From assembly GCF_000213575.1 (NCBI RefSeq), contig NZ_GL892008.1:191584-255583 (forward strand): a stretch of 64,000 nt of DNA. Reading direction: 5' to 3'. Each line of letters begins with the position of its first letter. The stretch's first letter is position 1. The notes beneath the pieces are model-generated. The model was not told where the DNA came from. It saw nothing but the letters and a program-made list of their open reading frames with translations, and ran no database searches. The position numbers and the translations under genes were made by a program. This document shows, in pieces, positions 53,219 through 63,054 of this stretch. The stretch is from Dysgonomonas mossii DSM 22836 (GTDB lineage Bacteria > Bacteroidota > Bacteroidia > Bacteroidales > Dysgonomonadaceae).

Positions 53219-53797
53219 ATGGAGAGGGAAAACACATATGATAGATTGTTTGATCTGATAAAAGAAGATGATCACAATGCCTTCGACAGGCTATATAATC
53301 TTTTTTATGCACCATTATGCGTATTTGCAAACAGATACATATCGGATCAAGACTCTGTTAGAGATTGCATACACGATGTGTTTTTAAAGATGTGGAGAGA
53401 CCGAAAAAATATATTCATCAATACCTCTGTGCGTTCCTACCTCCTTACAGCAACACGAAATCACTGCCTCAATTTGATAGAAAAGCAAAAAACACAAATG
53501 ACTTACGAGCAGTATATATTGAATACGTACGACCCCTACACTTCTGACGATTTATATTCTGTTGAAGAATTGGAAAGTTTGATTGAAAAAGCAATAGATG
53601 AACTCCCCGAAAAGTACAGGGAAGTATTCAGAATGAGCCGATTTGAACATCTTACTTATAGAGAAATAGCCGAAAGAAAAAACATTTCGATAAAAACAGT
53701 AGAATCATACATGCATAAGTCACTGATTATATTATCGGTATCATTGAAAGATTTCCTACCATACGTTCTTCTTTTCCTTTTTTTCAAAAAAAATTAA
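53219..53797 (+). CDS. ECF RNA polymerase sigma factor (Bacteroidota PUL type)
   Basis: The ATG at 53219 (MERENTYDRLFDLI) is preferred over a TTG seven codons earlier. The 192-residue protein has sigma region 2 (AFDRLYNLFYAPLCVFANRY, SVRDCIHDVFLKMWRDRKNI) and region 4 (ELPEKYREVFRMSRFEHLTY, REIAERKNISIKTVESYMHK). A hydrophobic tail ends it (DFLPYVLLFLFFKKN), like the first locus. It heads a plus-strand ECF/FecR/STN-SusC/SusD unit. Its targets are presumably the downstream susCD operon. Confidence 0.93.
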   Translation: MERENTYDRLFDLIKEDDHNAFDRLYNLFYAPLCVFANRYISDQDSVRDCIHDVFLKMWRDRKNIFINTSVRSYLLTATRNHCLNLIEKQKTQMTYEQYILNTYDPYTSDDLYSVEELESLIEKAIDELPEKYREVFRMSRFEHLTYREIAERKNISIKTVESYMHKSLIILSVSLKDFLPYVLLFLFFKKN

Positions 53798-53802
53798 TTT
53801 TT

Positions 53803-53820
53803 TCATAGGGTGACCTATGA
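53803..53820 (+). promoter_or_regulatory. Inverted repeat between sigma and anti-sigma genes
   Basis: TCATAGG-GTGA-CCTATGA is a perfect 7-bp inverted repeat with a 4-base spacer, right after the sigma stop codon. It is followed by TGTCTTATAGATAG (53827-53840), reminiscent of the GTGTCTTTAT element of the first locus. Its role is unknown; a sigma or RNA-level control site is possible. Confidence 0.45.
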
Positions 53821-53858
53821 GTTATCTGTCTTATAGATAGAAGCCACTAAATTCTATT

Positions 53859-54842
53859 ATGGATAAAGAAAAATTTGAAAAGCTAATATTCAAGTTTCAC
53901 AACAAAGAACTAAGCTCTGAAGAAAAAGTAGAGTTTGAGTACTTTTTGTCGTCTTCTGACGAAGCACGTAAGATATTCCATCAATGGAATCTCGTGTATA
54001 AGGCTTCGGAAGCACTGTCTATAAATAAAGAGATCCCTCAAATACCGTTCTCTTTGGCAGAGAAGAAAACAATAAACTGGCGTCGCTGGTTAGCCAATTC
54101 GGCTGCAATCATCACAATTCCTTTGATATTGGGCTTCACATACCTGCTGATAGATAAATACAAGACAGGCCCTGTGGTCTATAACGAAGTAGCTGCAACA
54201 AATGCCAAAGTAGTAAATATCTCTCTCCCCGACGGGTCGAAAGTATCTCTATACGCAGGGTCGACACTAAAATATCCTGATCGGTTTTCTGATGAAGAGC
54301 GGCTTGTTATTTTAGATGGTGAAGGAACTTTTGAGGTGAAATCAAACCCGAAGAACCCTTTCTATGTAGAAACAACAGACGGAACAAGGGTAAAAGCATA
54401 CGGAACTAAATTCTCGGTCAGAGATTATGATGCAGATAATACAATACAGGTCTATCTGGAACGGGGCATTGTAGATTTTAATTCTCCAAGGCTGAATCAC
54501 CCGATAACAATGAAACCTGATACCCGATTGGTATTTAACAAAACAGATAGAAAATATACAATATCTAACAGCACACCGAACGAGTATGACGCTTACGAAC
54601 AGGGGGTTTTATTATTCAATAATAAGCCGCTCGAGGAAGTCGTACAAAAGCTGAATAGGGTTTATGGGGTAGATATTGTGATACAAGATGAAAGCCTGAA
54701 AGAATATCGCTTTACGGCGACGATCAAAGATGAATCAATATATCAGATAATGAACATGCTATCATTGAGTACACCTCAATTGGAATGGAAAAGACAAGGA
54801 CAAAAAATAATATTAACTCAGAAACTTAAATCTAAAATTTAA
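53859..54842 (+). CDS. FecR-family anti-sigma factor
   Basis: The 327-residue protein has an N-terminal cytoplasmic sigma-binding region (EEKVEFEYFLSSSDEARKIF), one transmembrane helix at about 83-101 (NSAAIITIPLILGFTYLLI), and a periplasmic FecR domain with VNISLPDGSKVSLYAGSTLK, GEGTFEVKSNPKNPFYVETT and VKAYGTKFSVRDYD. A C-terminal STN-contacting domain follows (PLEEVVQKLNRVYGVDIVIQ). It holds the preceding sigma factor until the STN-SusC encoded next signals. The 221-base gap to susC is AT-rich; no antisense promoter or terminator comparable to the first locus was found in it. Confidence 0.94.
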   Translation: MDKEKFEKLIFKFHNKELSSEEKVEFEYFLSSSDEARKIFHQWNLVYKASEALSINKEIPQIPFSLAEKKTINWRRWLANSAAIITIPLILGFTYLLIDKYKTGPVVYNEVAATNAKVVNISLPDGSKVSLYAGSTLKYPDRFSDEERLVILDGEGTFEVKSNPKNPFYVETTDGTRVKAYGTKFSVRDYDADNTIQVYLERGIVDFNSPRLNHPITMKPDTRLVFNKTDRKYTISNSTPNEYDAYEQGVLLFNNKPLEEVVQKLNRVYGVDIVIQDESLKEYRFTATIKDESIYQIMNMLSLSTPQLEWKRQGQKIILTQKLKSKI

Positions 54843-55063
54843 AACCTAAAATCGAACCAGTATGAACAAAATGTGTTATTCCTTTTAATTAAAACTTAAT
54901 ATCGTCGAAGTGATTCCTTAAGAATAAGGATATTCATTTGTATGATGTTTTTTAAAACAAGAAAATTTATGAAAAGACATTACCACTTACTTCTAAGGGG
55001 GCTGGATTTTTTTGCTCCATCTGAACCCGTATTTTTCAACATTAATCTTAAAAAAAATATACC

Positions 55064-58000
55064 ATGACATTAATAAAATTTATTTTAGGAGGGAAAAGCA
55101 AATATCTCTTATTTTTAGGGCTATTTTTAATGTCCTTCACCGTCCAATCGAAACGGATAGACAGCATCTCTATCAATAGAACAGGGGCTATCCGCTCTGT
55201 ACTAAAAGAAATAGAAAAAGCGTCTTCTTACCATTTTATGTACAACGACAAGCTTATCAATACAGATAAGATTGTATCGATAAATGTAAAAGACAGACCG
55301 GTAAATGAAATACTAAATTCTCTATTCGAGGATTCGAACATCACTTATACCATAGTAGATGATCAGATTATATTATCTGTTGCCGGAACAAACGAAGTAA
55401 AAGATAGTAAACAAACAGGCCGTGAAATTTCGGGAGTCATCAAAGATGAAAAAGGCTTCACGCTTCCGGGGGTTAGTATCGCCGTTAAAGGCACAACAAC
55501 AGGAACAATCACCGACCTTGACGGAAAATATTCTATAAATGTTCCCAGCGGAGCAGTTCTGGCATTTAACTATGTTGGCTTTGTTCCTCAAGAAGTAAAA
55601 ATAGGAAATCAAAGCACCTTAGACATCATTCTTAAAGAAGATACTCAAACTTTGGACGAAGTTGTTGTTGTGGGATATACAACACAGAAAAAAGCCGACC
55701 TGACAGGAGCGGTATCATCCGTAAAAATGTCGAGCCTGAACGATATGTCAGTAAGCGGTATCAATAGTGCGCTGCAAGGTCGTATGTCGGGTGTTACCGT
55801 ACTGCAAAGTAGTGGAGCTCCGGGATCGGGAACTTCTATCCGTATCCGTGGGATGGGTACATTTGGTAACAACGAACCACTTTATGTAATCGACGGTATG
55901 CCGGCTGATAATATGAACGATATCAATCCGGGCGACATAGAGCGTATCGACGTATTGAAAGATGCTGCATCTGCGGCTATCTACGGTTCACGTGCAGCAA
56001 ACGGAGTTGTTATTATTCAGACTAAAAAGGGAGGTAAATCTGATAAAGTGAATATTGCATTCAATACTCATCATGGAGTATCGATGGCCCAACGAAAAAT
56101 AGATGTTCTGAATGCAGCACAACGTAATACGATCCATTTGGAAGCATACGACAATGCTATAAAATATGACGGATACGACAAAACGGCTCCGAATTATTAC
56201 ACATCTGATTTTGCAAAAGTGAGCAGAACAAACTGGCAGGATGAGATTTTCTCAAATGCTGCTTATCAGGCTAATTATGATTTGTCGCTCTCAGGAGGTT
56301 CCGATAAATTCAAGTATAATATCATGGGAGCCCATCTTAAACAAGACGGACTTCTAAAGAATTCAAATTTCAATCGTACAACACTGCGTATCAATACAGA
56401 ACTGGAAGTTTTCAAAAATTTCAAGGTTGGAGAAAACTTGATGATCACACACTCTAAGCAAATGCTGGTTCCGGAAATGGGAGCAAATGGAGCTATTGCT
56501 TCTGCACTTCAATTCGACCCATCTGTTTCTGTATACGAAAACAAAGCCAAAGGTATCTATAGCGGAAGTGGAGAATTAGGTGCCGACCTCAGAAACCCGG
56601 TAGCTGTATTAGACAGATCGGACCGTGCACGTACTCGCGACCGCATATTTGGAAATGTATATGCTGAGTACAAATTCTTAAATGATTTTACAATCAAAAC
56701 AGATTTAGGCTATGATTGGTCTGATTGGGGTGATAAATGGTTTGTAACCAGAGTACCTGAAGCCGGACGTGCGTCGAATACAAACGAACTTACCGAAAGA
56801 GGGTGGAAAGATACAAAGTGGATCACAACCACTACATTGAAGTATGACAAAGTGATAGGACTTAACAAGCTTATGCTCTTGGGAGGTACTTCTTACGAAG
56901 CATTCAACTCTGAATATACAAATGCTCGCGGTACAGGTTTTATCTCCGAAGATAAATCGCAACGTTATCTTTCTGCTGCAACCAATATAGCATGGATGCA
57001 AGGTGGCCGTGAAGAATGGGCTATGAATTCTTATTTCGCGCGAATCGACTATTCATTTGGCGACAGATACCTATTATCAGCAAACTTCCGTACCGATGGT
57101 TCTTCTAAATTTGCAAAAGGAAACCGTTGGGGATACTTCCCTTCTGTTTCGGGAGGATGGCGTATTTCAGAAGAGTCTTTCTTTGAAACCCTGAAAGAAA
57201 AGGCAATCCAAAACTTAAAGCTGAGAGCATCGTGGGGTAAATTAGGAAATCAGGATATGGGAAGCAATTACCCTACCAAAGTGCTTATTGCCAACACAAC
57301 AGATAATGATGGATACAACACTGTTTTTGGCAGCACAGAAACTGCAGGCTTTGGACGATATGAGGCTACATTAGCAAATCCTGACCTGAAATGGGAAGTA
57401 ACCACTCAAACAGACTTAGGTTTAGATATCAGCTTCCTCAACAAGTTTGATTTCGGATTCGACTATTTCATCAAAAAATCGTCAGATGTATTGTTAGAGA
57501 TACCTGTACCTTCATTAGCCGGTGTAGACGGAGGTATGATGGTAAATGCTGCCGAAGTGCGTAACCGTGGTTTTGATATGAACTTATCATACAATACTAA
57601 AGTTAAGGACTTTAATATAAGCGCATACGGCAATTTCAGCAAGGTGAAAAATGAAGTTCTTTCAATGGGTACAGGTAACAGAAACATGTTTACAAGTTCT
57701 TACCGTGGCACTAACATCACAAGAACCAGAGTGGGCGAACCGATAGCACACTTCTATGGCTATAAAAATGGAGGTGTATTCAAATCTCAGGAAGAAATAG
57801 ATACTTACGTAAATGAAAAAGGAGAAAAAATACAACCTGCCGCAAAAGTTGGAGACCTTAAGTTCCTCGATTTGGATGGTAATGGAAAAATAGACTCTAA
57901 CGACCAAACAAATATTGGTAGCGGATTCCCTGATTTCACTTATGGATTTGGAGCCGACCTTGAGTATAAAGGTTTCGATCTTAGCTTCTTCTTCCAAGGT

Positions 58001-58450
58001 GTTGCCGGATACGATATATTCAACGCCATCAAATATGAAGGTATGTTCGTTGATCCTCGTTACAATCAGTTTGCAGCTATCCTAGACCGTTATCACCCAA
58101 CAAACAACCCCGGAGGCAATGGCCCACGTGTTACAATCAAGGATACCAACAACAACCGCAGGATGTCTGATTACTATGTTGACAAAGGTGATTATCTGAG
58201 ACTGAAAACACTTACCTTTGGTTATACTTTCAACAGAAACACAATCAAAAAATTAGGATTGCAAAAACTAAGAGTTTACGCTACCGTACAGAACTTGCTT
58301 ACATTCACCAGCTACAAAGGCTTCGACCCTGAACTAGGTGAAACTTATGCAAATGAATTGGATAGCTACGGAGTTACCGAAATAGGTGTGGACAGAGGAC
58401 AATTCCCTCAGCCTAGAACTTTCATTATGGGTGTAAATATTAACTTTTAA
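55064..58450 (+). CDS. SusC-type TonB-dependent transducer with STN domain
   Basis: The 1128-residue receptor has a signal peptide (LFLMSFTVQSK), an STN domain at about 35-100 (AIRSVLKEIEKASSYHFMYN, VNVKDRPVNEI-like strands), and a carboxypeptidase-D-like domain (ISGVIKDEKGFTLPGVSIAV, GTITDLDGKYSI). The plug has VVVGYTTQKKADLTGAVSSV, IRIRGMGTFGNNEPLYVIDG and SAAIYGSRAANGVVIIQTKK, followed by a beta barrel. STN plus upstream FecR and sigma genes make a trans-envelope switch. The SusD gene begins 12 bases later. The substrate is inferred as a mannose-containing glycan from the following GH92 gene. Confidence 0.96.
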   Translation: MTLIKFILGGKSKYLLFLGLFLMSFTVQSKRIDSISINRTGAIRSVLKEIEKASSYHFMYNDKLINTDKIVSINVKDRPVNEILNSLFEDSNITYTIVDDQIILSVAGTNEVKDSKQTGREISGVIKDEKGFTLPGVSIAVKGTTTGTITDLDGKYSINVPSGAVLAFNYVGFVPQEVKIGNQSTLDIILKEDTQTLDEVVVVGYTTQKKADLTGAVSSVKMSSLNDMSVSGINSALQGRMSGVTVLQSSGAPGSGTSIRIRGMGTFGNNEPLYVIDGMPADNMNDINPGDIERIDVLKDAASAAIYGSRAANGVVIIQTKKGGKSDKVNIAFNTHHGVSMAQRKIDVLNAAQRNTIHLEAYDNAIKYDGYDKTAPNYYTSDFAKVSRTNWQDEIFSNAAYQANYDLSLSGGSDKFKYNIMGAHLKQDGLLKNSNFNRTTLRINTELEVFKNFKVGENLMITHSKQMLVPEMGANGAIASALQFDPSVSVYENKAKGIYSGSGELGADLRNPVAVLDRSDRARTRDRIFGNVYAEYKFLNDFTIKTDLGYDWSDWGDKWFVTRVPEAGRASNTNELTERGWKDTKWITTTTLKYDKVIGLNKLMLLGGTSYEAFNSEYTNARGTGFISEDKSQRYLSAATNIAWMQGGREEWAMNSYFARIDYSFGDRYLLSANFRTDGSSKFAKGNRWGYFPSVSGGWRISEESFFETLKEKAIQNLKLRASWGKLGNQDMGSNYPTKVLIANTTDNDGYNTVFGSTETAGFGRYEATLANPDLKWEVTTQTDLGLDISFLNKFDFGFDYFIKKSSDVLLEIPVPSLAGVDGGMMVNAAEVRNRGFDMNLSYNTKVKDFNISAYGNFSKVKNEVLSMGTGNRNMFTSSYRGTNITRTRVGEPIAHFYGYKNGGVFKSQEEIDTYVNEKGEKIQPAAKVGDLKFLDLDGNGKIDSNDQTNIGSGFPDFTYGFGADLEYKGFDLSFFFQGVAGYDIFNAIKYEGMFVDPRYNQFAAILDRYHPTNNPGGNGPRVTIKDTNNNRRMSDYYVDKGDYLRLKTLTFGYTFNRNTIKKLGLQKLRVYATVQNLLTFTSYKGFDPELGETYANELDSYGVTEIGVDRGQFPQPRTFIMGVNINF

Positions 58451-58462
58451 ATCGAATAAAAC

Positions 58463-59998
58463 ATGAAACTATATAAATTATTACTATTCATCCCATTCAT
58501 TTTTATCACATCGTGTGATTTAGATAGGGAACCTTACGGGCTTTCAAACTTTTGGAATACAGAAGCCGATGCTCAATTAGGGTTAGATGCTGCCTATGCC
58601 CCTTTTTATGAAGAAGAAGGTTTCGGGCGGGGACACTGGTGGGTAGGTGCTGCCAGCGACGATATGGTAATCAATCGTAGCAAAGGCGACGATGAAGCCC
58701 TCACCGAATTCAGAACAACAACAAATGCATCAAGCGGACAGTTTTCGAACTGGAAAATAATGTATAAAGTTATCAGACGATCGAATGACGTAATGAAATA
58801 TGCGCCTAACATTGAAATGCCTGACAAAAACAAAGATATCATTCTTGGTGAAGCTAATTTCCTTTGTGCTTTTGCTTATTTCCATTTAGCAAAAAGATAT
58901 GGAGGATTGCCATTCTATGATTATAATAAACCTCAGGAAATAAACAAGCCGCGGGAAACAAAAACCGAGACATATACACGCATCGAAGGTTATTTGAAAA
59001 CAGCCATTTCTCATTTCGAGAAACAAAGTCTTTGGACTAGAGACAAAGGTGCTGAAGGTCGTCCACAGCTAGGTGCTGCTTACGGGCTTCTTGCAAAAGT
59101 ATATGCACATTGGGGTAAATATAACGAAGCTAAAGCTGCCGCAGAAAAAGTAATCAACTCGGGCAAGTATTCTTTAGACAAGACAAATAATAACGGTTAT
59201 GCGCACTTGTTCTCTCCGGCAGGAGAAAAGCATGAAGAAGTACTTTTCAATCTTACGAACAAGCCGGTGAGAAACCAAGGAACAGTAACATCTGTCATCC
59301 TTCTTTCGGGAACTCTTTCGGGTGGTACTGGCTGGTATTACTTTGCTCCTACCAAAAGCTTGTTTGATGCATTCGAGAAACCAAACTTGACTTCAACCGG
59401 AGACCTTCGCCGTCTGGTAACGCTTAAAGGTGCGGGTGATGATGTTTTCTTCTTAGGTAAACAAACAACGCTTACCAGTGCTCTTATTAAGGACATGAGT
59501 ACAGGATATATGGGTACAAAATATTCTGCTGCATATAATGATCTTACAGGCTGGAACTGGGAAACCGGTGCAGATGTGCCTCTATTACGCTATGCTGATG
59601 TATTACTTATCCATGCAGAAGCTGAAATATTCTTAGCCGGAGGAGGTCCGAACGATCGTACTAAAGGTGTGGCTGCAGCGGCTGCCTCATTCAACGAAGT
59701 TAGAGTAAGAGCTTTTGGCGGAGACAATTCAAAGGCGATATCGGCTCCTACATTCAATGATTTGGTTAAAGAACGCCGTTGTGAGTTAGCTTATGAAGAC
59801 GAACGTCATTACGACCTTGTTCGTTGGGGACTGGCAAAGGAAGTATATGCTGCTGCAACAACGGCAAGCGATCCAAGAGGTCCTAGAACGTTTGATCCAG
59901 CTAAAGATGCACACTTCCCTATTCCGCAACGTGAGATAGAAAACACTGATTATTTATTGGTTAATAACCCGAATGATGGATATTCGAACTTTAAATAA
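58463..59998 (+). CDS. SusD/RagB-type outer-membrane lipoprotein
   Basis: The 511-residue lipoprotein (FIFITSCDLDREPYGLSNFW) has the SusD/RagB layout: IRRSNDVMKYAPNIEM, GEANFLCAFAYFHLAKRYGG, LPFYDYNKPQEINKPRETKT, GLLAKVYAHWGKYNEAKAAA, LLRYADVLLIHAEAEIF, and the C-terminal ERRCELAYEDERHYDLVRWG. It is co-transcribed with susC and should cap its barrel. A hairpin after the stop codon may lower read-through into the GH92 gene. Confidence 0.95.
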   Translation: MKLYKLLLFIPFIFITSCDLDREPYGLSNFWNTEADAQLGLDAAYAPFYEEEGFGRGHWWVGAASDDMVINRSKGDDEALTEFRTTTNASSGQFSNWKIMYKVIRRSNDVMKYAPNIEMPDKNKDIILGEANFLCAFAYFHLAKRYGGLPFYDYNKPQEINKPRETKTETYTRIEGYLKTAISHFEKQSLWTRDKGAEGRPQLGAAYGLLAKVYAHWGKYNEAKAAAEKVINSGKYSLDKTNNNGYAHLFSPAGEKHEEVLFNLTNKPVRNQGTVTSVILLSGTLSGGTGWYYFAPTKSLFDAFEKPNLTSTGDLRRLVTLKGAGDDVFFLGKQTTLTSALIKDMSTGYMGTKYSAAYNDLTGWNWETGADVPLLRYADVLLIHAEAEIFLAGGGPNDRTKGVAAAAASFNEVRVRAFGGDNSKAISAPTFNDLVKERRCELAYEDERHYDLVRWGLAKEVYAAATTASDPRGPRTFDPAKDAHFPIPQREIENTDYLLVNNPNDGYSNFK

Positions 59999-60024
59999 AA
60001 CAGAAATTTGATATTGTCATAGAG

Positions 60025-60069
60025 AAGGAACTGTCGCAGAAGTAGAAAATACATTTTGGATAGTTCCTT
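60025..60069 (+). terminator. Hairpin between susD and GH92
   Basis: Arms 60025-60035 and 60059-60069 pair over 11 bp with one wobble, around a 23-base loop. Only CTT follows, so it is a weak terminator or attenuator that may set the ratio of SusCD to enzyme. Confidence 0.5.
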
Positions 60070-60113
60070 CTTAATGATAAATTGAGGCAACCGTAATTAA
60101 TATATAAAGCTTA

Positions 60114-63041
60114 ATGAAGAAAATACTCGTATCAACCTTTATTATTGGATTTTTAATTAGCTGTACAAATCTACCTAAAAACCCTATCGACTATGTAGAC
60201 CCATTTATCGGAACAGGTTTTCATGGACACACATATCCCGGAGCTACCACTCCGTATGGAGCAATACAATTGAGCCCCGACACCCGTACTGGAGACTGGG
60301 ATGCATGTTCGGGCTATCATTATAGCGATTCTTCTATTTTAGGATTTTCGCACACTCATCTTAGTGGAACAGGCTGTGCCGATTTGGGCGACGTGCTTTT
60401 CCATCCTACCACCAAAGACATAAAACCGGTATCGAAAGGTTATATTTTCGAGCCTCTTGCCTTTTCGCATCAAGACGAAAAAGCCTCACCCGGATATTAT
60501 TCGGTTGATTTCAAAGAAGAAGGAATTAAAGCTGAACTAACAGCTACAACATATACAGGTGTACACCGATACACCTTCGAGAAAGATAAAAACCAAGCCA
60601 TAATTATAGACATGGCACATGTGTTGGCCGAAGAAGTTATCGACTCGCTCGTTATCAGGCAATCGGCAAACAATGAAGTGTCGGGAATGAGAAGAACTCA
60701 GGGATGGGTAATCAATCAGTATGTGTTCTTCGTTGCTCAGTTTTCTAAAGACATTCAGTCTTTCGACTTAGTTAACGATGGTGTCATTCTGGACAAGGAA
60801 GCCAAACCTAAAACGAATAATCAACAAGCCGTCCTCAAATTTGGATCTTCGGATGGTACACCGATTATAGCCAAGGTTGCTTTCTCGGTTGTAAGTGAAG
60901 AAAATGCACGAAAAAACCTGAGTCACGATGTCGAAGATTTCGACTTTGATGTAGTACACAATCAAGCCCGTAACCTTTGGACTGAAGCGTTATCGGAAAT
61001 CGTTGTAGAAGGCGGAAGCGAAAATGATTTGAAAAACTTCTATACCGCCATATATCACTCAAAAGTAGTACCCAATATAATGAGTGACGTAAACGGACAG
61101 TTTCGCCGCCATGATATGAAGGTTGGGATATTGCCCGAGGGAGAAAAATATTACTCAACATTTTCTATTTGGGATACGTTCCGTGCGTGGAACCCTCTCA
61201 TTACACTAACAGATACTACACTCGTAAATAATATTATCAACTCTTACCTCGATATGTATGATGCCTCGGGTGAACTTCCTATCTGGCCGCTATCTGCAGG
61301 AGAAACAAACACTATGATCGGCTACCACTCGGTATCGGTAATAGCCGATGCCTACATGAAAGGAATACGAGGTTTTGATATTGCTAAGGCTTATGAAGCC
61401 ATGAAAATTTCGTCCGACAAAAACAAAAAAGGTTCTGACTATTATATCAAATACGGATTTATACCTTCAAACATAAAACGAGAGTCAGTGTCATGTCTCC
61501 TCGAATATGCATACGACGATTGGTGTATTGCGCAAATGGCAAAAGAGTTAGGGAAAGAGGATGATTACAAAGTATATACCGAAAGAGCACTATCATACAT
61601 CAATGTATTTGACGGACATACCAAATTCTTTAGAGGTAAACGTATGGACGGAAATTGGGACAGCCCTTTCAATCCTTTTGAACCCGGACGTGCGTATACA
61701 GAAGCTACTGCATGGCAGTACCGTTTCTTTGTTCCGCATGACGTAAATGGTCTTATACAGCTCTTCGGGGGGAAAGATGAATTCACGTCTCAGCTGGATA
61801 GCCTCTTTGTTGTGAAGTCGAAAGTTGACGGACACATGTCGGATATCACAGGACTTATAGGGCAATATGCGCACGGCAACGAGCCGAGCCATCATATGGC
61901 ATACCTCTATAATTATGTTGGTCAGCCTTGGAAAACTCAGGCTATGACCCGCCGCATACTATCCGAGATGTATCAGCCGACTCCTGAGGGAATCAGTGGT
62001 AACGAAGATTGCGGGCAGATGTCTGCTTGGTATATCCTTAGCAGTATGGGTATTTACCCTGTATGCCCGGGGTCGAATGAATTTTCGTTGACAACTCCGC
62101 TGTTTGAAAAAGCAACAATAAAATTAGCGAACGGAAAAACATTGACTATCAAGGCTAATCACCCTGAAAAGAATATGTATATCAACAAAGTTTCTCTCAA
62201 CGGAAAAGAGATAGCTGCTAATTATGTCACCTACCAAGAACTAATGCAAGGAGGGATACTCGATTTCAACTTATCATCTACTCCAAACAAGTCCAGAGGC
62301 ATAGCAGAATCTGATTATCCGCATTCGATGACTACAGGAAAGATTGTTTCGATACCATATACAACAAAGGATCTGGATCTCTTCATTGACAATACAACTG
62401 TTGATTTGCATTCGGCGACAAAAGATGTGAAAGTCTATTACACCCTCGACGGGAAAGAGCCAACCGAAGAATCGGCTCTCTATTCCGAGCCAATAGCAAT
62501 AACTGCAACTACAACGATCAAAGCCCGTGCGTACAAAGATGGATTTATCCCGAGCCGCATATTTACGATTCAAGCCACAAAGGCTGTATTCAAGAACCCT
62601 GTATCAGCTTTGGCCAAAGAGAATGGTACAAACTTTCATTATTACGAAGGATACTTCAGTGCTGTAGACCAGATACAGAAGCCACCTCTCGTAGAGAAAG
62701 GAATAATAGCCGAACCGTCAATAAACGGAGCAAAACAAGCTGATCATTTTGCATTTATATTCACAGGTATTATCTTTGTACCAGAAGATGGCGTCTACGA
62801 ATTCATGACTACCTCCGACGACGGCAGTGTCTTGTATATTGACAATATAAAGATAGTTGACAACGATGGTTCGCATGCAGCCATATCTGCCACCGGCCGA
62901 ATTGCCCTGAAAAAAGGCCACCACACATACAAGCTCCAATACTTTGAGGATTACGAAGGAGAGCACCTGAGTTGGGGTTGGAAAAAGCCAACATCCGAGA
63001 AGTTTGAGAATATACCGGCATCTAATTTATTCACAAAATAA
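60114..63041 (+). CDS. GH92 exo-alpha-mannosidase with chitobiase-C and PA14 modules
   Basis: The 975-residue lipoprotein (GFLISCTNLP) begins with the GH92 opening DYVDPFIGTGFHGHTYPGAT and GYHYSDSSILGFSHTHLSGT. The catalytic (alpha/alpha)6 part has GNEPSHH at about 588 and GNEDCGQMSAW near 628. After the usual GH92 end near 750 come a CHB_HEX_C_1-type beta domain (VKVYYTLDGKEPTEESALYS, TTIKARAYKDGF) and a PA14-type domain (GVYEFMTTSDDGSVLYIDNI, YFEDYEGEHLSWGWKKP) to the C-terminus. PA14 modules commonly bind glycans. The extra domains distinguish it from the GH92 at 5451. It follows susD on the same strand and precedes an EEP-fold lipoprotein. Confidence 0.94.
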   Translation: MKKILVSTFIIGFLISCTNLPKNPIDYVDPFIGTGFHGHTYPGATTPYGAIQLSPDTRTGDWDACSGYHYSDSSILGFSHTHLSGTGCADLGDVLFHPTTKDIKPVSKGYIFEPLAFSHQDEKASPGYYSVDFKEEGIKAELTATTYTGVHRYTFEKDKNQAIIIDMAHVLAEEVIDSLVIRQSANNEVSGMRRTQGWVINQYVFFVAQFSKDIQSFDLVNDGVILDKEAKPKTNNQQAVLKFGSSDGTPIIAKVAFSVVSEENARKNLSHDVEDFDFDVVHNQARNLWTEALSEIVVEGGSENDLKNFYTAIYHSKVVPNIMSDVNGQFRRHDMKVGILPEGEKYYSTFSIWDTFRAWNPLITLTDTTLVNNIINSYLDMYDASGELPIWPLSAGETNTMIGYHSVSVIADAYMKGIRGFDIAKAYEAMKISSDKNKKGSDYYIKYGFIPSNIKRESVSCLLEYAYDDWCIAQMAKELGKEDDYKVYTERALSYINVFDGHTKFFRGKRMDGNWDSPFNPFEPGRAYTEATAWQYRFFVPHDVNGLIQLFGGKDEFTSQLDSLFVVKSKVDGHMSDITGLIGQYAHGNEPSHHMAYLYNYVGQPWKTQAMTRRILSEMYQPTPEGISGNEDCGQMSAWYILSSMGIYPVCPGSNEFSLTTPLFEKATIKLANGKTLTIKANHPEKNMYINKVSLNGKEIAANYVTYQELMQGGILDFNLSSTPNKSRGIAESDYPHSMTTGKIVSIPYTTKDLDLFIDNTTVDLHSATKDVKVYYTLDGKEPTEESALYSEPIAITATTTIKARAYKDGFIPSRIFTIQATKAVFKNPVSALAKENGTNFHYYEGYFSAVDQIQKPPLVEKGIIAEPSINGAKQADHFAFIFTGIIFVPEDGVYEFMTTSDDGSVLYIDNIKIVDNDGSHAAISATGRIALKKGHHTYKLQYFEDYEGEHLSWGWKKPTSEKFENIPASNLFTK

Positions 63042-63054
63042 AAACCTTGATAAG

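Noticed and set aside
54843-55063. Second antisense RNA at the other STN-susC leader
   Set aside because: No minus-strand TAnnTTTG near the start codon and no terminator with a minus-strand U-run could be found.
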